The notes under the pieces are model-generated. The model saw only the letters and a list, made by a program, of their open reading frames with translations. It was not told the DNA's origin and did not search any database. Of a stretch of DNA of 64,000 nt, positions 40,420 to 48,771 are shown one piece after another. Numbering within the stretch: the stretch's first letter is position 1; every line of letters begins with the position of its first letter. Made by a program: the position numbers and the translations under genes. The DNA comes from Paraburkholderia sp. IMGN_8 (lineage in GTDB: Bacteria > Pseudomonadota > Gammaproteobacteria > Burkholderiales > Burkholderiaceae), in the NCBI RefSeq assembly GCF_038050405.1, contig NZ_CP150900.1, positions 372,001 through 436,000 on the forward strand, read 5' to 3'.

Positions 40420-40947
40420 ATGCAAGAGATTTCCACCAAGCCTTATCTGTTGCGCGCGCTGTACGAGTGGTGCACTGATAATGGCTACACGCCGCACATC
40501 GCGGTGCGGGTCGACAATCAGACGCGGGTGCCGCGTCAGTTCGTGCGCGATAACGAGATCGTGTTGAACATCAGCTTCGAGGCGACCAGCCAGTTGCAGA
40601 TGGGCAACGAATGGATCGAGTTCAGCGCGCGTTTCTCCGGCAAGTCGCACAAGATCGAAGTGCCGGTCGCCAATATTCTCGCGATTTACGCGCGCGAAAA
40701 CGGGCAAGGCATGGCATTCCCGGTCGAATCGGCGGGCGGCGAGGCGCTGGATTCGGGCGCCGATGCAGAGCTGGCGGACGAAACCGAGTCGCCGGCCGCG
40801 CCGAGCGGAGGTGCACCGCGCGCGGTTGTTGCGTCGCCGGCTGCGGAAAGCGCGTCCACCAAAGCGGATAGCGCCGCCGAAGGACCGCAACCTGACGACG
40901 ATGGTTCAAAAGGTGGCGGAAGGGCTCGCCTTAAGATCGTGAAATGA
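40420..40947 (+). CDS. sspB: ClpXP protease specificity factor SspB
   Basis: 175 residues from ATG 40420. The N-terminal half is the ssrA-tag binding domain (KPYLLRALYEWCTDNGYTPHIAV, IVLNISFEATSQLQM, IEVPVANILAIYARENGQGM). The C-terminal half is a flexible acidic/Ala-rich linker ending in RARLKIVK, the ClpX-docking peptide. It delivers stalled-ribosome products to ClpXP. Confidence 0.95.
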   Translation: MQEISTKPYLLRALYEWCTDNGYTPHIAVRVDNQTRVPRQFVRDNEIVLNISFEATSQLQMGNEWIEFSARFSGKSHKIEVPVANILAIYARENGQGMAFPVESAGGEALDSGADAELADETESPAAPSGGAPRAVVASPAAESASTKADSAAEGPQPDDDGSKGGGRARLKIVK

Positions 40948-40965
40948 AGTAGAATCACGGCCTCA

Positions 40966-41041
40966 GCCGGCTTAGCTCATCAGGTAGAGCGCTTGACTTG
41001 TAATCATGAGGTGGCGGGTTCGAGTCCTGCAGCCGGCACCA
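40966..41041 (+). tRNA. tRNA-Thr (anticodon TGT)
   Basis: A 76-base cloverleaf: acceptor GCCGGCT/AGCCGGC, D arm GCTC..GAGC, anticodon loop CTTGTAA with anticodon TGT (threonine, ACA codons), T arm GCGGG-TTCGAGT-CCTGC and encoded CCA. The anticodon stem has one T-T mismatch. A TAGAAT box lies 11-16 bases upstream. Confidence 0.96.
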
Positions 41042-41052
41042 GTAGTACGAAA

Positions 41053-41090
41053 CGGGTTTCTGAGAATTTTCAGAAACCCGTTTTTTATTT
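41053..41090 (+). terminator. Rho-independent terminator of tRNA-Thr
   Basis: CGGGTTTCTGA pairs with TCAGAAACCCG around GAATTT and is followed by TTTTTTATTTT. Confidence 0.93.
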
Positions 41091-41786
41091 TAGGCAACAT
41101 TTAGACGCGTTCAGCACGCAAGCAATAACCCGGGGCAATGCATGGGAGTATTAGCTTCGATTGGGATGTGAATTCGGCTTTAGAGCGCAAGCCGGCTAAT
41201 TAATAGCTGATTCGGAAGAATATTAGTTGCGGACGCAATATGCGTCCGCAACTAAGTGTTGGTTTTTTTTGAATCGACGCTGTAGAAGTTGTAATTGCGC
41301 CGGCACCACTCTCTCAGGTTCTATTGTGCAACGGTGTGTCCCCGTAGTTGATGCGACTATACCGAAGCTATACGGGTCTGTCTATTGTCTTGCCGGAAAG
41401 CGAATATGCATTTTGAATGAACGAATGTGCTTTTGTTCTGATGAGCGGTGTCGATTATCAATGCAGACAGGTATTCCTGTACTGCCTCGCGAATGCTTGG
41501 GCTGTACGAAATTCTCGGCCGTGACTCAATCGAGACACGCTCAAGTGAATAGGCATAGCGCGTTATTCGGCCATATGTGCAAGACGTTCGATGCGAGAAG
41601 ACGAGCTTTTTCGCAGCCAGTGGCCCAGGGCCATGTTCACAGTCGACGCTGTGAGCCGGTTTCAGGCCACTGCGCCCCGTGGAGCACTCCGCCCGTACAA
41701 CGATTACCACTGAAACCGCTTGTTGCAATTGGCGAATGGAGGCCCTTGTATAATCGTTTACCAGATATTTAACGCACAAGGCCGCC
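41091..41786. other. Atypical intergenic region after tRNA-Thr
   Basis: About 700 bases with clearly lower GC than the rest of the window. Open frames of about 180 codons (plus, 41227-41772) and 146 codons (minus, 41357-41797) exist. Neither has normal codon bias, a ribosome site or a recognisable domain, and I do not call either a gene. It contains the perfect palindrome at 41223-41255. No integrase or duplicated tRNA 3' end is visible. Confidence 0.55.
41223..41255. repeat. Perfect 15-bp palindrome with 3-base loop
   Basis: TTAGTTGCGGACGCA (41223-41237), loop ATA, TGCGTCCGCAACTAA (41241-41255). A run of eight T follows at 41264-41271, so it might act as a terminator, though the spacing is longer than usual. 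Confidence 0.8.
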
Positions 41787-42356
41787 GTGTCCGACAAGCG
41801 TCAGCAGATTCTCGATACCGCAACGATCCTGTTCAGCAAGCATGGTTACCATGCCGTCGGCGTGGACTGGATCATTGCCGAATCGGGTGTCGCGAAAATG
41901 ACCATGTACCGGCACTTCCCGTCCAAAACGGATCTGGTCATTGCGGTGTTGCGGCAACGTCAGGAGCAATGCGCGGTGTCGCTCAAGGCGTTTGTCGCCG
42001 AGGCGGAGTCGCCGCTCGCCCGTCTCGAACGTGTCTTCGACTGGCACCAGGACTGGTTCAGAAGCGCGATGTTCACCGGCTGCATGTTCGTGCACGCCGC
42101 TTCCGAATTCGCCGACAAAGGCAGCAGCATCCACGGCATTATCGTTGAGCAGAAGGCCGACTTGACGCAATTTATCGAGCAACTGGCCGCCGACATCGTG
42201 CCCGCCGAGCAGGCAAAAGTACTGGCGCCGGTGATCGTGATGCTGCTCGACGGCGCCACGCTCTCGGTGCAAATCTCAGGCCGTGAAACTGCCGCAACTG
42301 ATGCCTGGAGCGCCGCGCGCGACTTGCTGGCCATGCATTCGACGTCCGCGGCGTAG
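41787..42356 (+). CDS. TetR-family transcriptional regulator
   Basis: 189 residues from GTG 41787. The N-terminal helix-turn-helix (QQILDTATILFSKHGYHAVGVDWIIAESGVAKMTMYRHFPSK) is typical; the C-terminal ligand domain is variable. A TATAAT lies at 41749-41754. No obviously regulated efflux or enzyme gene is adjacent on the same strand, so its target may be itself or distant genes. Confidence 0.92.
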   Translation: MSDKRQQILDTATILFSKHGYHAVGVDWIIAESGVAKMTMYRHFPSKTDLVIAVLRQRQEQCAVSLKAFVAEAESPLARLERVFDWHQDWFRSAMFTGCMFVHAASEFADKGSSIHGIIVEQKADLTQFIEQLAADIVPAEQAKVLAPVIVMLLDGATLSVQISGRETAATDAWSAARDLLAMHSTSAA

Positions 42357-42655
42357 TGCGGGGCAGGGCAGCCGGCCAGGCCTAGCTGAAGCAAAAACAG
42401 TCGTTTTTGCTCAGATCTCTTTCACCTTGTCGATATTGGACTTTTTAGTCTACGAAACGCGCTTTGAAGGCGGCAAAAGCCGTGGCATCGGTATCCTCAG
42501 CGGCGTTCGCTAACGAATACCGCAACGCGAACCGAGGCGACAGAGTTACTATTCGGGCGTCAGTCGGCATTGCAAGAAAATCACTCCGGCGGGCAAAGCC
42601 CCCGACGACGCGCCGTTTCACCGCGTCACTCCCGCAAAACGCATCCCACCTCATC
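42357..42655. other. Intergenic region with copy of a short repeat
   Basis: 299 bases between the TetR gene and the methyltransferase. It contains a 42-base element (42411-42452) that matches 44355-44396 at 35 of 42 positions, and a small inverted repeat GACT-TTTT-AGTC within it. Confidence 0.6.
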
Positions 42656-43780
42656 ATGACCAGCCCCGCAACCATCACCTGGCCCGAAGCCGACGGCCCC
42701 CGCACTGCGCGTTGGCGCTCCGAAGCAGCAGTGCCGCCGCCTAAGCGCGTCGTCGTCGCCGATGACCGCACTACCGCCGACTCTGCCTACCGCCTCGCGT
42801 GCGAAGGCACCGCGCTGCTCTGGAACGGCGACTTCCAGAACGCCCGCCAACTATTGCAAGCGGTCACGCGCCGTCTGGAGCGTAAGCCGCGCAAGCAGGG
42901 CGACACGCCGCTCGACGCGTTCAACCTGCATCGTCAGGCGCAGTCGCAACGCGCCCGCACGCTCGGCATGATCCTGATCCCGCTCGACGCCGCCTACGCG
43001 ATACCGCTGCGCCGCGCGCCTGAAGTGCAGCAGGCCTGCCTCGAAACCTATGGACCGTCAGCCGATGAGCCGTCGGTCGTGTCGCTGCGCGAATTGCTCG
43101 GACTGATCGGTGCGCACGAGTGGCGCAAGAAGGGCGTCGACATTCCCGTGCTGGGCGAGCGCATTCATCCACACTACGGTGTGTTTTCACCGGTGCGCGG
43201 CGAATATGTGGACCTGGTCGCACGCACGCCGTTGCCGTCGCTGAACAAGGCGTTCGATATCGGCACCGGCACGGGCGTGCTGGCTGCGCTGCTCGCCAAG
43301 CGTGGCGTGAAGAAAATCATCGCGACAGATCGGGATCCGCGAGCCCTCGCCTGTGCACGCGAAAACCTCACGCGTCTTGGTTACGACCAGCAAGTCGATA
43401 TCGTGGATGCGGATCTATTCCCCGAAGGCCGCGCGCCGCTCGTGATCTGCAATCCGCCGTGGGTGCCGGCGCGGCCCGCGTCGCCGATCGAATACGCGGT
43501 CTACGATCCGGAGAGCCGCATGTTGCTCGGCTTCCTCAACGGCCTGGCGGAGCATCTGTCGCCGGGCGGCGAAGGCTGGCTGATCATGTCGGATTTCGCC
43601 GAGCATCTCGGTCTGCGCACGCGCGAATGGTTGCTCGCTGCGATCGAAAAGGCCGGGCTGACGGTGGTCGGCCGCGAGGATATTCGTCCGCGTCATCTGA
43701 AGTCGACCGATGAGACCGATGCGCTGCACGCTGCGCGTGTGGCTGAGGTGACGTCGCTGTGGCGGCTGAAAGCGCGATAG
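42656..43780 (+). CDS. SAM-dependent methyltransferase with N-terminal extension
   Basis: 374 residues from ATG 42656. The C-terminal half is a HemK/RsmC-like methyltransferase: SAM loop KAFDIGTGTGVLAALLAKRG, IIATDRDPRALACARENL, and the substrate motif VICNPPWVPA (N-P-P-W/Y, typical of N-methylation of Gln, Asn or adenine). The N-terminal ~170 residues (ALLWNGDFQNARQLLQAVTRR...) resemble the leader domain of these proteins but I cannot name a target. Confidence 0.85.
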   Translation: MTSPATITWPEADGPRTARWRSEAAVPPPKRVVVADDRTTADSAYRLACEGTALLWNGDFQNARQLLQAVTRRLERKPRKQGDTPLDAFNLHRQAQSQRARTLGMILIPLDAAYAIPLRRAPEVQQACLETYGPSADEPSVVSLRELLGLIGAHEWRKKGVDIPVLGERIHPHYGVFSPVRGEYVDLVARTPLPSLNKAFDIGTGTGVLAALLAKRGVKKIIATDRDPRALACARENLTRLGYDQQVDIVDADLFPEGRAPLVICNPPWVPARPASPIEYAVYDPESRMLLGFLNGLAEHLSPGGEGWLIMSDFAEHLGLRTREWLLAAIEKAGLTVVGREDIRPRHLKSTDETDALHAARVAEVTSLWRLKAR

Positions 43781-43827
43781 GCCATGGACGATGAAGTGCG
43801 GCGCGCTGCTGAAAAGAAAGCGGCGTG

Positions 43828-45102
43828 CTAGACCGATACGTCGCGCGCCGCGAGATAGGCTAGCGCGCCGCGCCCCGCCACCAGGCCGCTAGCGAAGCAG
43901 GCCGTCAGCAGATAGCCGCCGGTCGGCGCTTCCCAGTCGAGCATCTCGCCCGCGCAGAACGCGCCGGGCAGACGCTCGATCATCAACTGCGGATCGAGCG
44001 CTTCGAAAGGTATCCCGCCGGCGGTGCTGATCGCTTCCTCGATTGGCCGCGCGCGCGTGAGCCGCACCGGTAGCGCTTTGATTGCCTGAGCCAGGTGGTT
44101 CGTGTCGGCGAAAGCTTCCTTCGACAGAATCTCGTGCAGCAACGCGAGTTTTACGCCTCCAATACCGATTCTGCCTTGCAGATGACTCGACATTGAACGC
44201 GAGCCGCGCGGCCGCGTGACTTCGGTGACGATGCGCTCCAGAGTCAAGCCTGGCGCCAGATCCAGCGTGATCGTGACGTCGCCGTCGGCCAGAATTCGCT
44301 CCCGGATTGCTGCCGACAATGCGTAAATCAGGCTCCCTTCGAGACCCGTTTCGGTCAGAAGTATTTCACCTTGTCGATTGTGGACGTTTTTGTCTATATC
44401 TGTGATCGCGATGGCCACCGGCTTGACCGGTTGGCCTGCGAAACGCTCGCGCAGATAGGGGCTCCAGTCGGCATCGAAGCCGCAGTTCGCGGGCCGCAAG
44501 GGCGTCACCGGCACCTCGCGCGCGCTCATCAGCGGCACCCACGCGGCGTCCGATCCGAGCCGTGGCCAGCTTGCGCCACCGAGCGCGAATACGACGGCAT
44601 CGCAGGTCACGGTTCGCGCGCCGTCGGGTGTTGCGAAGCGCAGGGCGTGCGGGGCGGCGCTGTTGCCTTGTTCGTCCCAGCCGATCCACTTGTGGCGCAT
44701 ATGAAAGCGTACCCCCGCTTCCCGCAACCGATGCAGCCACGCGCGCAGCATCGGCGCGGCTTTCATATCGGTCGGAAAAACCCGGCCCGAACTGCCGACA
44801 AAGGTTTCGACGCCGAGCTCGTGCAACCAGGCACGCAACGCATCGGGCCCGAAGGCATCGAGTAGCGGCGTGATCTGCTGGCGGCGCGGACCGTAACGGC
44901 CGAGAAACGGTTCGAGCGGCTCAGAGTGCGTGATGTTCATGCCGCCTTTGCCCGCCATCAGAAATTTGCGACCAACCGACGGCATTGCGTCGTAGACGTC
45001 GACCTGCAAGCCATGCTGCTGGGCCAGCGCCTCGGCGGCCATCAGGCCGGCGGGGCCGCCGCCGATCACGGCGACACAGGCGGAATCAATGGAGGGTGAC
45101 AT
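43828..45102 (-). CDS. HI0933/YhiN-type FAD flavoprotein
   Basis: 424 residues from ATG 45102, chosen because AGGA lies 7 bases upstream; the frame continues 33 codons further. FAD-binding VAVIGGGPAGLMAAEAL, then MAGKGGMNITHSE, FVGSSGRVFPTDMKAAPML and C-terminal GAFCAGEMLDWEAPTGGYLLTACFASG. These match the NAD(P)/FAD-dependent TIGR03862-like family, whose reaction is not established. The codons near 44355-44396 contain a copy of a short repeat also found at 42411. Confidence 0.9.
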   Translation of the reverse strand: MSPSIDSACVAVIGGGPAGLMAAEALAQQHGLQVDVYDAMPSVGRKFLMAGKGGMNITHSEPLEPFLGRYGPRRQQITPLLDAFGPDALRAWLHELGVETFVGSSGRVFPTDMKAAPMLRAWLHRLREAGVRFHMRHKWIGWDEQGNSAAPHALRFATPDGARTVTCDAVVFALGGASWPRLGSDAAWVPLMSAREVPVTPLRPANCGFDADWSPYLRERFAGQPVKPVAIAITDIDKNVHNRQGEILLTETGLEGSLIYALSAAIRERILADGDVTITLDLAPGLTLERIVTEVTRPRGSRSMSSHLQGRIGIGGVKLALLHEILSKEAFADTNHLAQAIKALPVRLTRARPIEEAISTAGGIPFEALDPQLMIERLPGAFCAGEMLDWEAPTGGYLLTACFASGLVAGRGALAYLAARDVSV

Positions 45103-45451
45103 GCGGTCCTGCAGATGAGCGGAGAGGCGGCGCGCTTGCGCGATGCAACGATCGAGCGGCGCGAAGGGCGCTATTTTCACACTGCCGGCACGCCAGGGCA
45201 AACGGGCGGCTCGGCGGGCTGGCCGAAAACGTCTGGGTTCGGGCGCTTTGGCATTCGTTGAGCCGGCGCGCGGTTCTTTGCAATTCAGGTGCGCGAACTA
45301 TACTTTTTCCAAACACCTTCCACCGGACGCCGTTCGCGTCTTCCCCACGCCAAACATGCTCAACACCTCCATGCCGCTCGACGCTGCCGTTGCGCTGCGG
45401 CTCGACGAGATGGTTTGCGCGCGTGCTGTTGCTTAGATGACGGAGACTGTC
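45103..45451. other. Intergenic region upstream of the DUF1059 gene
   Basis: 349 bases between divergent genes. Several short open frames cross it, none with a ribosome site or recognisable content. I see no hairpin or clear promoter. Confidence 0.4.
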
Positions 45452-45661
45452 ATGACCCGCAAATATATCGACTGCCGTGAATTTCCGAGTGAAATGAATT
45501 GCACGGTTGCGTTGTCCGCCGATACCGAGAGCGAATTGCTCGACGCGGCTGTGCAGCACGCCGTCTCGGTTCACAAACATACGGACTCGCCGGAACTGCG
45601 CTCCCAGCTGAAGACGCTGTTTCATGAAGGCACGCCGCCGATGGAGGCGCCGCGCAAGTGA
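45452..45661 (+). CDS. DUF1059 small protein
   Basis: 69 residues from ATG 45452 (GGAG upstream). The pattern KYIDCREFPSEMNCTVALSAD...ELLDAAVQHAVSVHKHTDSPELRSQLKTLF is the DUF1059 family, small proteins of unknown function with two conserved Cys and a His-rich helix. Confidence 0.9.
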   Translation: MTRKYIDCREFPSEMNCTVALSADTESELLDAAVQHAVSVHKHTDSPELRSQLKTLFHEGTPPMEAPRK

Positions 45662-45753
45662 TTTCACAGGCGATCTGTTTTTCTGCGAGAACGGATGCCG
45701 GCTGACGAAAACGGGCGGCGTGCGTCGCCCGCTTTCGTCGCGGCGTTGCTGGT

Positions 45754-46074
45754 TCAGCCGGGATAAGCTTCGTCCACTTTGAGGCCGGCGAGCTTGAAGA
45801 TCACCCGCAGCGTTTGCGGTTTGATGTCGCGGCGCGAAGCGAGCGTGGTCATGACGAAGTCGAGCACCTTCGCGTATTTGAGCATTGTCAGGCATGTTTC
45901 CATGTCGACGCTGCCGTCGCGCATGACTTCGGCTAGACGCAGCATTTCAGTGGAGATATCGCGCGCCATCTCCAGTTCGAGCTGCTGTTTCTCCGACCAC
46001 GCGGGCGCGGCGGTGAGCTTCGCCAGCATTTCCTGAAACTTCTGCTCGACGTTTCCGTTGGGTATCGTATCCAT
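45754..46074 (-). CDS. Hypothetical helical protein
   Basis: 106 residues, predicted mostly helical (QKFQEMLAKLTAAPAWSEKQQLELEMARDISTEMLRLAEVM). No membrane segment, signal or known motif. Codon bias is normal for this genome. Unknown function. Confidence 0.7.
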   Translation of the reverse strand: MDTIPNGNVEQKFQEMLAKLTAAPAWSEKQQLELEMARDISTEMLRLAEVMRDGSVDMETCLTMLKYAKVLDFVMTTLASRRDIKPQTLRVIFKLAGLKVDEAYPG

Positions 46075-46456
46075 TGCCGCCTCTTCTATTATCCGAGCGC
46101 GCTTCCGTTTGCGATCGCGGCGCGCTGCTGGTTACGTAACGTTCGGCCCGTGTTCCGGGTCCGCCATCCCCACATGCATTCGGTTCGCGTGATCGACGCC
46201 ACGGCCGGCAGCCTGTTGTTATGCGTATGCCGGCTTGGGCTGTCGGGCGAGCCGGCACGCATGGTGTGTTGCGCCGCTTTGGAAACGTTCCACGTACTGT
46301 CTGTTGAGCAGGAAGTGTTCCAGGATGCGGTGTTTTTCGTACGGCCTGCGCGGCTACTCAGGTGAGCGGGCCGCGCTTTGGGTAAACTGGCAGCAACTTT
46401 TCCTTTTTTCCGTCATCTGTCGCACGTTCGCGTTGCAATTGATGGCGGTTCCCACG

Positions 46457-47293
46457 ATGTCCAGCAAAACCCACGAAATCCGTCCGAACCAGTCCGTCGA
46501 ACTGCTGAAGGAGCTTCATATCCTGACGCGCGACGGCAAGATGAACCAGGACAGCCGCCGCAAGCTGAAGCAGGTCTACCATCTGTTCCAGTTCATCGAG
46601 CCGCTGCTCAAAGAGCTCAAAGACAAGCAGGGCGACGTGACGCTCGTCGACCACGGCGCGGGCAAGTCATATCTAGGTTTTATCCTGTATGACCTTTTCT
46701 TCAAGGAGTTTCAAGGTGCCGCTGGTGGTGCTTCGCACATTTACGGCATTGAGACGCGCGAGGATCTGGTGACGAGGTCCGAGGAGCTGGCTGTTCGGCT
46801 TGGCTTTACGGGGATGTCGTTTCTGAACCTGTCGGTGGCCGATTCGATCACTTCGGAGCGGTTGCCCGCTGAGATCGATATTGTGACGGCGCTGCATGCA
46901 TGTAATACCGCTACTGACGACGCGATTCGGTTTGCTTTGGAAAAGCATGCCAAATTTATTGTTGTGGTGCCGTGTTGCCAGGCTGAAGTGGCTGGGGTTT
47001 TGCGACAGAATAAGGGTAAATCGCTTGGGAATGTTTTGACGGAGATCTGGCGGCATCCTTTGCATACGCGAGAGTTCGGGAGCCAGATTACTAATGTATT
47101 GCGGTGTTTGCAGCTGGAAGCTCATGGGTATCAGGTGAGTGTTACCGAGCTCGTCGGATGGGAGCACTCCATGAAGAATGAGCTCATTATTGCTCAGTAT
47201 AAGGATTTGCCGAGGCGGCGGTCTGCTGAAAGGCTTAATGAAATTATGGGGACACTTGGGATTGAGGAGTTGAAAGAAAGGTTTTTTGTATAA
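46457..47293 (+). CDS. SAM-dependent methyltransferase (Methyltransf_32-like)
   Basis: 278 residues from ATG 46457 (ATG 46442 also possible). It has the SAM loop LVDHGAGKSYLGFIL, acidic HIYGIETREDL, ALHACNTATDDAI and FIVVVPCCQAEV, with a tail HSMKNELIIAQY. The target is unknown; relatives act on RNA. The amino-acid sequence stays well formed to the end, but base use changes along the gene. C ends 33 of the first 73 codons but only 9 of the last 103, whereas T goes from 4 of 73 to 35 of 103 (hand counts). The change increases toward the repeat just downstream. Confidence 0.85.
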   Translation: MSSKTHEIRPNQSVELLKELHILTRDGKMNQDSRRKLKQVYHLFQFIEPLLKELKDKQGDVTLVDHGAGKSYLGFILYDLFFKEFQGAAGGASHIYGIETREDLVTRSEELAVRLGFTGMSFLNLSVADSITSERLPAEIDIVTALHACNTATDDAIRFALEKHAKFIVVVPCCQAEVAGVLRQNKGKSLGNVLTEIWRHPLHTREFGSQITNVLRCLQLEAHGYQVSVTELVGWEHSMKNELIIAQYKDLPRRRSAERLNEIMGTLGIEELKERFFV

Positions 47294-47320
47294 AGGTGAT
47301 TTTCCTTGCGGGGGCATTGG

Positions 47321-47570
47321 TTTTTTTGCCTGCTCGGCGCTTTGGGTGTTTGCCTGCGGCGTTGGCCTTTCCTTGATTTCTTAGTGGTCTATTAGCGTCG
47401 CCCCTGTGCGGGGCAGGCACTTACTTTCTTTGCCGCCGCAAAGAAAGTAAGCAAAGAAAGCGGCTCAAACCGCTAATTCTTAAGCGGGTCCCCTGGCTTG
47501 GAAGCGGTAGTGGAGCATCTGGAATCTGTGTCCTCGCGCATTCAGCCCTGGTGACAAGGCAGTCATACTT
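47321..47570 (-). repeat. Extra inverted arm of repeat copy B
   Basis: This segment is the reverse complement of 47850-48103: GCCTGCTCGGCG, CCTGCGGCGTTGGCC, the hairpin core at about 47424-47455, TTAAGCGGGTCCCCTGGCTTGG and GGAGCATCTGGAATC all reappear inverted. It ends exactly where the direct copy begins (47570/47571). The whole locus lies between two convergent genes. Confidence 0.9.
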
Positions 47571-48135
47571 CCGGCGGCGCTGCGCGCGCCGTAGCGGTGC
47601 TTCTTAAAATCGCCTGGCGGTTTTTGCGCTTGCGGCTGGTTCGGCGCAGCGGCTCGCAATCGTGTCCAAAATGCATCACCCTCGTGTCCCCCATGCCTCA
47701 CCGAAGCGCTAGCGTCTCGCTCGAAGTGGCGGGCACACACTCGCACACTTGGGCGCCTCGCCGAGGCGCAGCCGATGGCCCCCACTGAACCAAAGCGAAT
47801 CCACTGGTTTCCCTTCCAGACCGTTCCGGTGAGCACGCAGTGCGAGGCGGGAAGAATGACTGCTTTGTCACCAGCGCGGAGTGTGCGAGAACACCGATTC
47901 CAGATGCTCCACTACCGCCTCCAAGCCAGGGGACCCGCTTAAGAATTAGCGGTGTGAAGCCGCTTTCTTTGCTTACTTTCTTTGCGGCGGCAAAGAAAGT
48001 AAGTGCCTGCCCCGCACAGGGGCGAAGCTAATAGACCATTAAGAAATCAAGGAAAGGCCAACGCCGCAGGCAAACAGACATAAATCGCCGAGCAGGCAAA
48101 AACAGAAAGAAAAAGCCAGCGCCGTAGGCAAACAA
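47571..48135 (+). repeat. Dispersed non-coding repeat, copy B
   Basis: Homologous to copy A at 1278-1830 in the same orientation, starting with CCGGCGGCGCTGCGC. The core hairpin CTTACTTTCTTTGC/GCAAAGAAAGTAAG lies at about 47973-48004. Tail units with CGCCGCAGGCA (48062), CGCCGAGCAGGCA (48087) and CGCCGTAGGCA (48120) follow. Together with the inverted arm it forms a ~780-base palindrome with a ~280-base centre. No open frame is shared with copy A. Confidence 0.88.
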
Positions 48136-48139
48136 CCAA

Positions 48140-48703
48140 TCACTCGCCACTGCGTTCCATCAACTCATTCCAGCCTGCAAGGCCAATCCTCCTGAGGGTC
48201 TCCTGATTCCGCTCATAAATATCCTCCGCATCAGGAAAAGCCTGAACAGCTCGTTCAATACTATCCTCGCGGAGCAAATGAAGAATAGGATACGGTGCAC
48301 GATTGGTATAATTCTCAATATCATCCGGCCCACTACCTTCAAACTGATAATGAGGATGAAAACTGGCAATCTGAATAACACCTTCAAGCCGAATCTGCTT
48401 GATCATCCGATCAGAAAAAAACAAACAATCGTTAAATTCGAGAAAATCCCCAAGCGCCTGCGGAAAAATTAACAGAGTGGTATCCACCGCATCAGGATCC
48501 GAGGCGACCAGCGCCTGAAGCTCGTTTTCGAGATCGATCAAAACCCCTTCCATATCGATCGCCTCGCTAACGGCATAGCGGATTTGCCCCTTCACATGCA
48601 CGGCCTTGGCAAAGGGGCACAAATTGAGCCCGATCACCGCTTTCGTCAGCCAATGGCGGGTAGCAGCGACAACAGCATCACGAGACTCGGCAGACAGCGG
48701 CAT
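48140..48703 (-). CDS. DUF1415 family protein
   Basis: 187 residues: HWLTKAVIGLNLCPFAKAVHVKGQIRY, LLIFPQALGDFLEFNDCLF, GVIQIASFHPHYQFEGSGPDDIENYTNRAPYPILHLLRE are characteristic of DUF1415. Function unknown. Codon use is unusual: among the last 65 sense codons, 31 end in T and only 9 in C (hand count), although the conserved protein sequence is intact. The 5' part is less affected. It converges on the repeat from the right. Confidence 0.9.
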   Translation of the reverse strand: MPLSAESRDAVVAATRHWLTKAVIGLNLCPFAKAVHVKGQIRYAVSEAIDMEGVLIDLENELQALVASDPDAVDTTLLIFPQALGDFLEFNDCLFFSDRMIKQIRLEGVIQIASFHPHYQFEGSGPDDIENYTNRAPYPILHLLREDSIERAVQAFPDAEDIYERNQETLRRIGLAGWNELMERSGE

Positions 48704-48771
48704 AAGAAAGCGGCAACGAAAGAGAAAACGTCATCTTACCGGGCCAAAGCCACCCGACCATGGCCCAAAGT

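Noticed and set aside
40966..41786. Prophage or island integrated at tRNA-Thr
   Set aside because: No integrase and no second copy of the tRNA 3' end (AGCCGGCACCA) was found downstream in the window.
41227..41797. Overlapping open frames on both strands after tRNA-Thr
   Set aside because: Codon bias unlike the rest of the window, no Shine-Dalgarno sequence, no recognisable domain, and opposite-strand frames of similar length.
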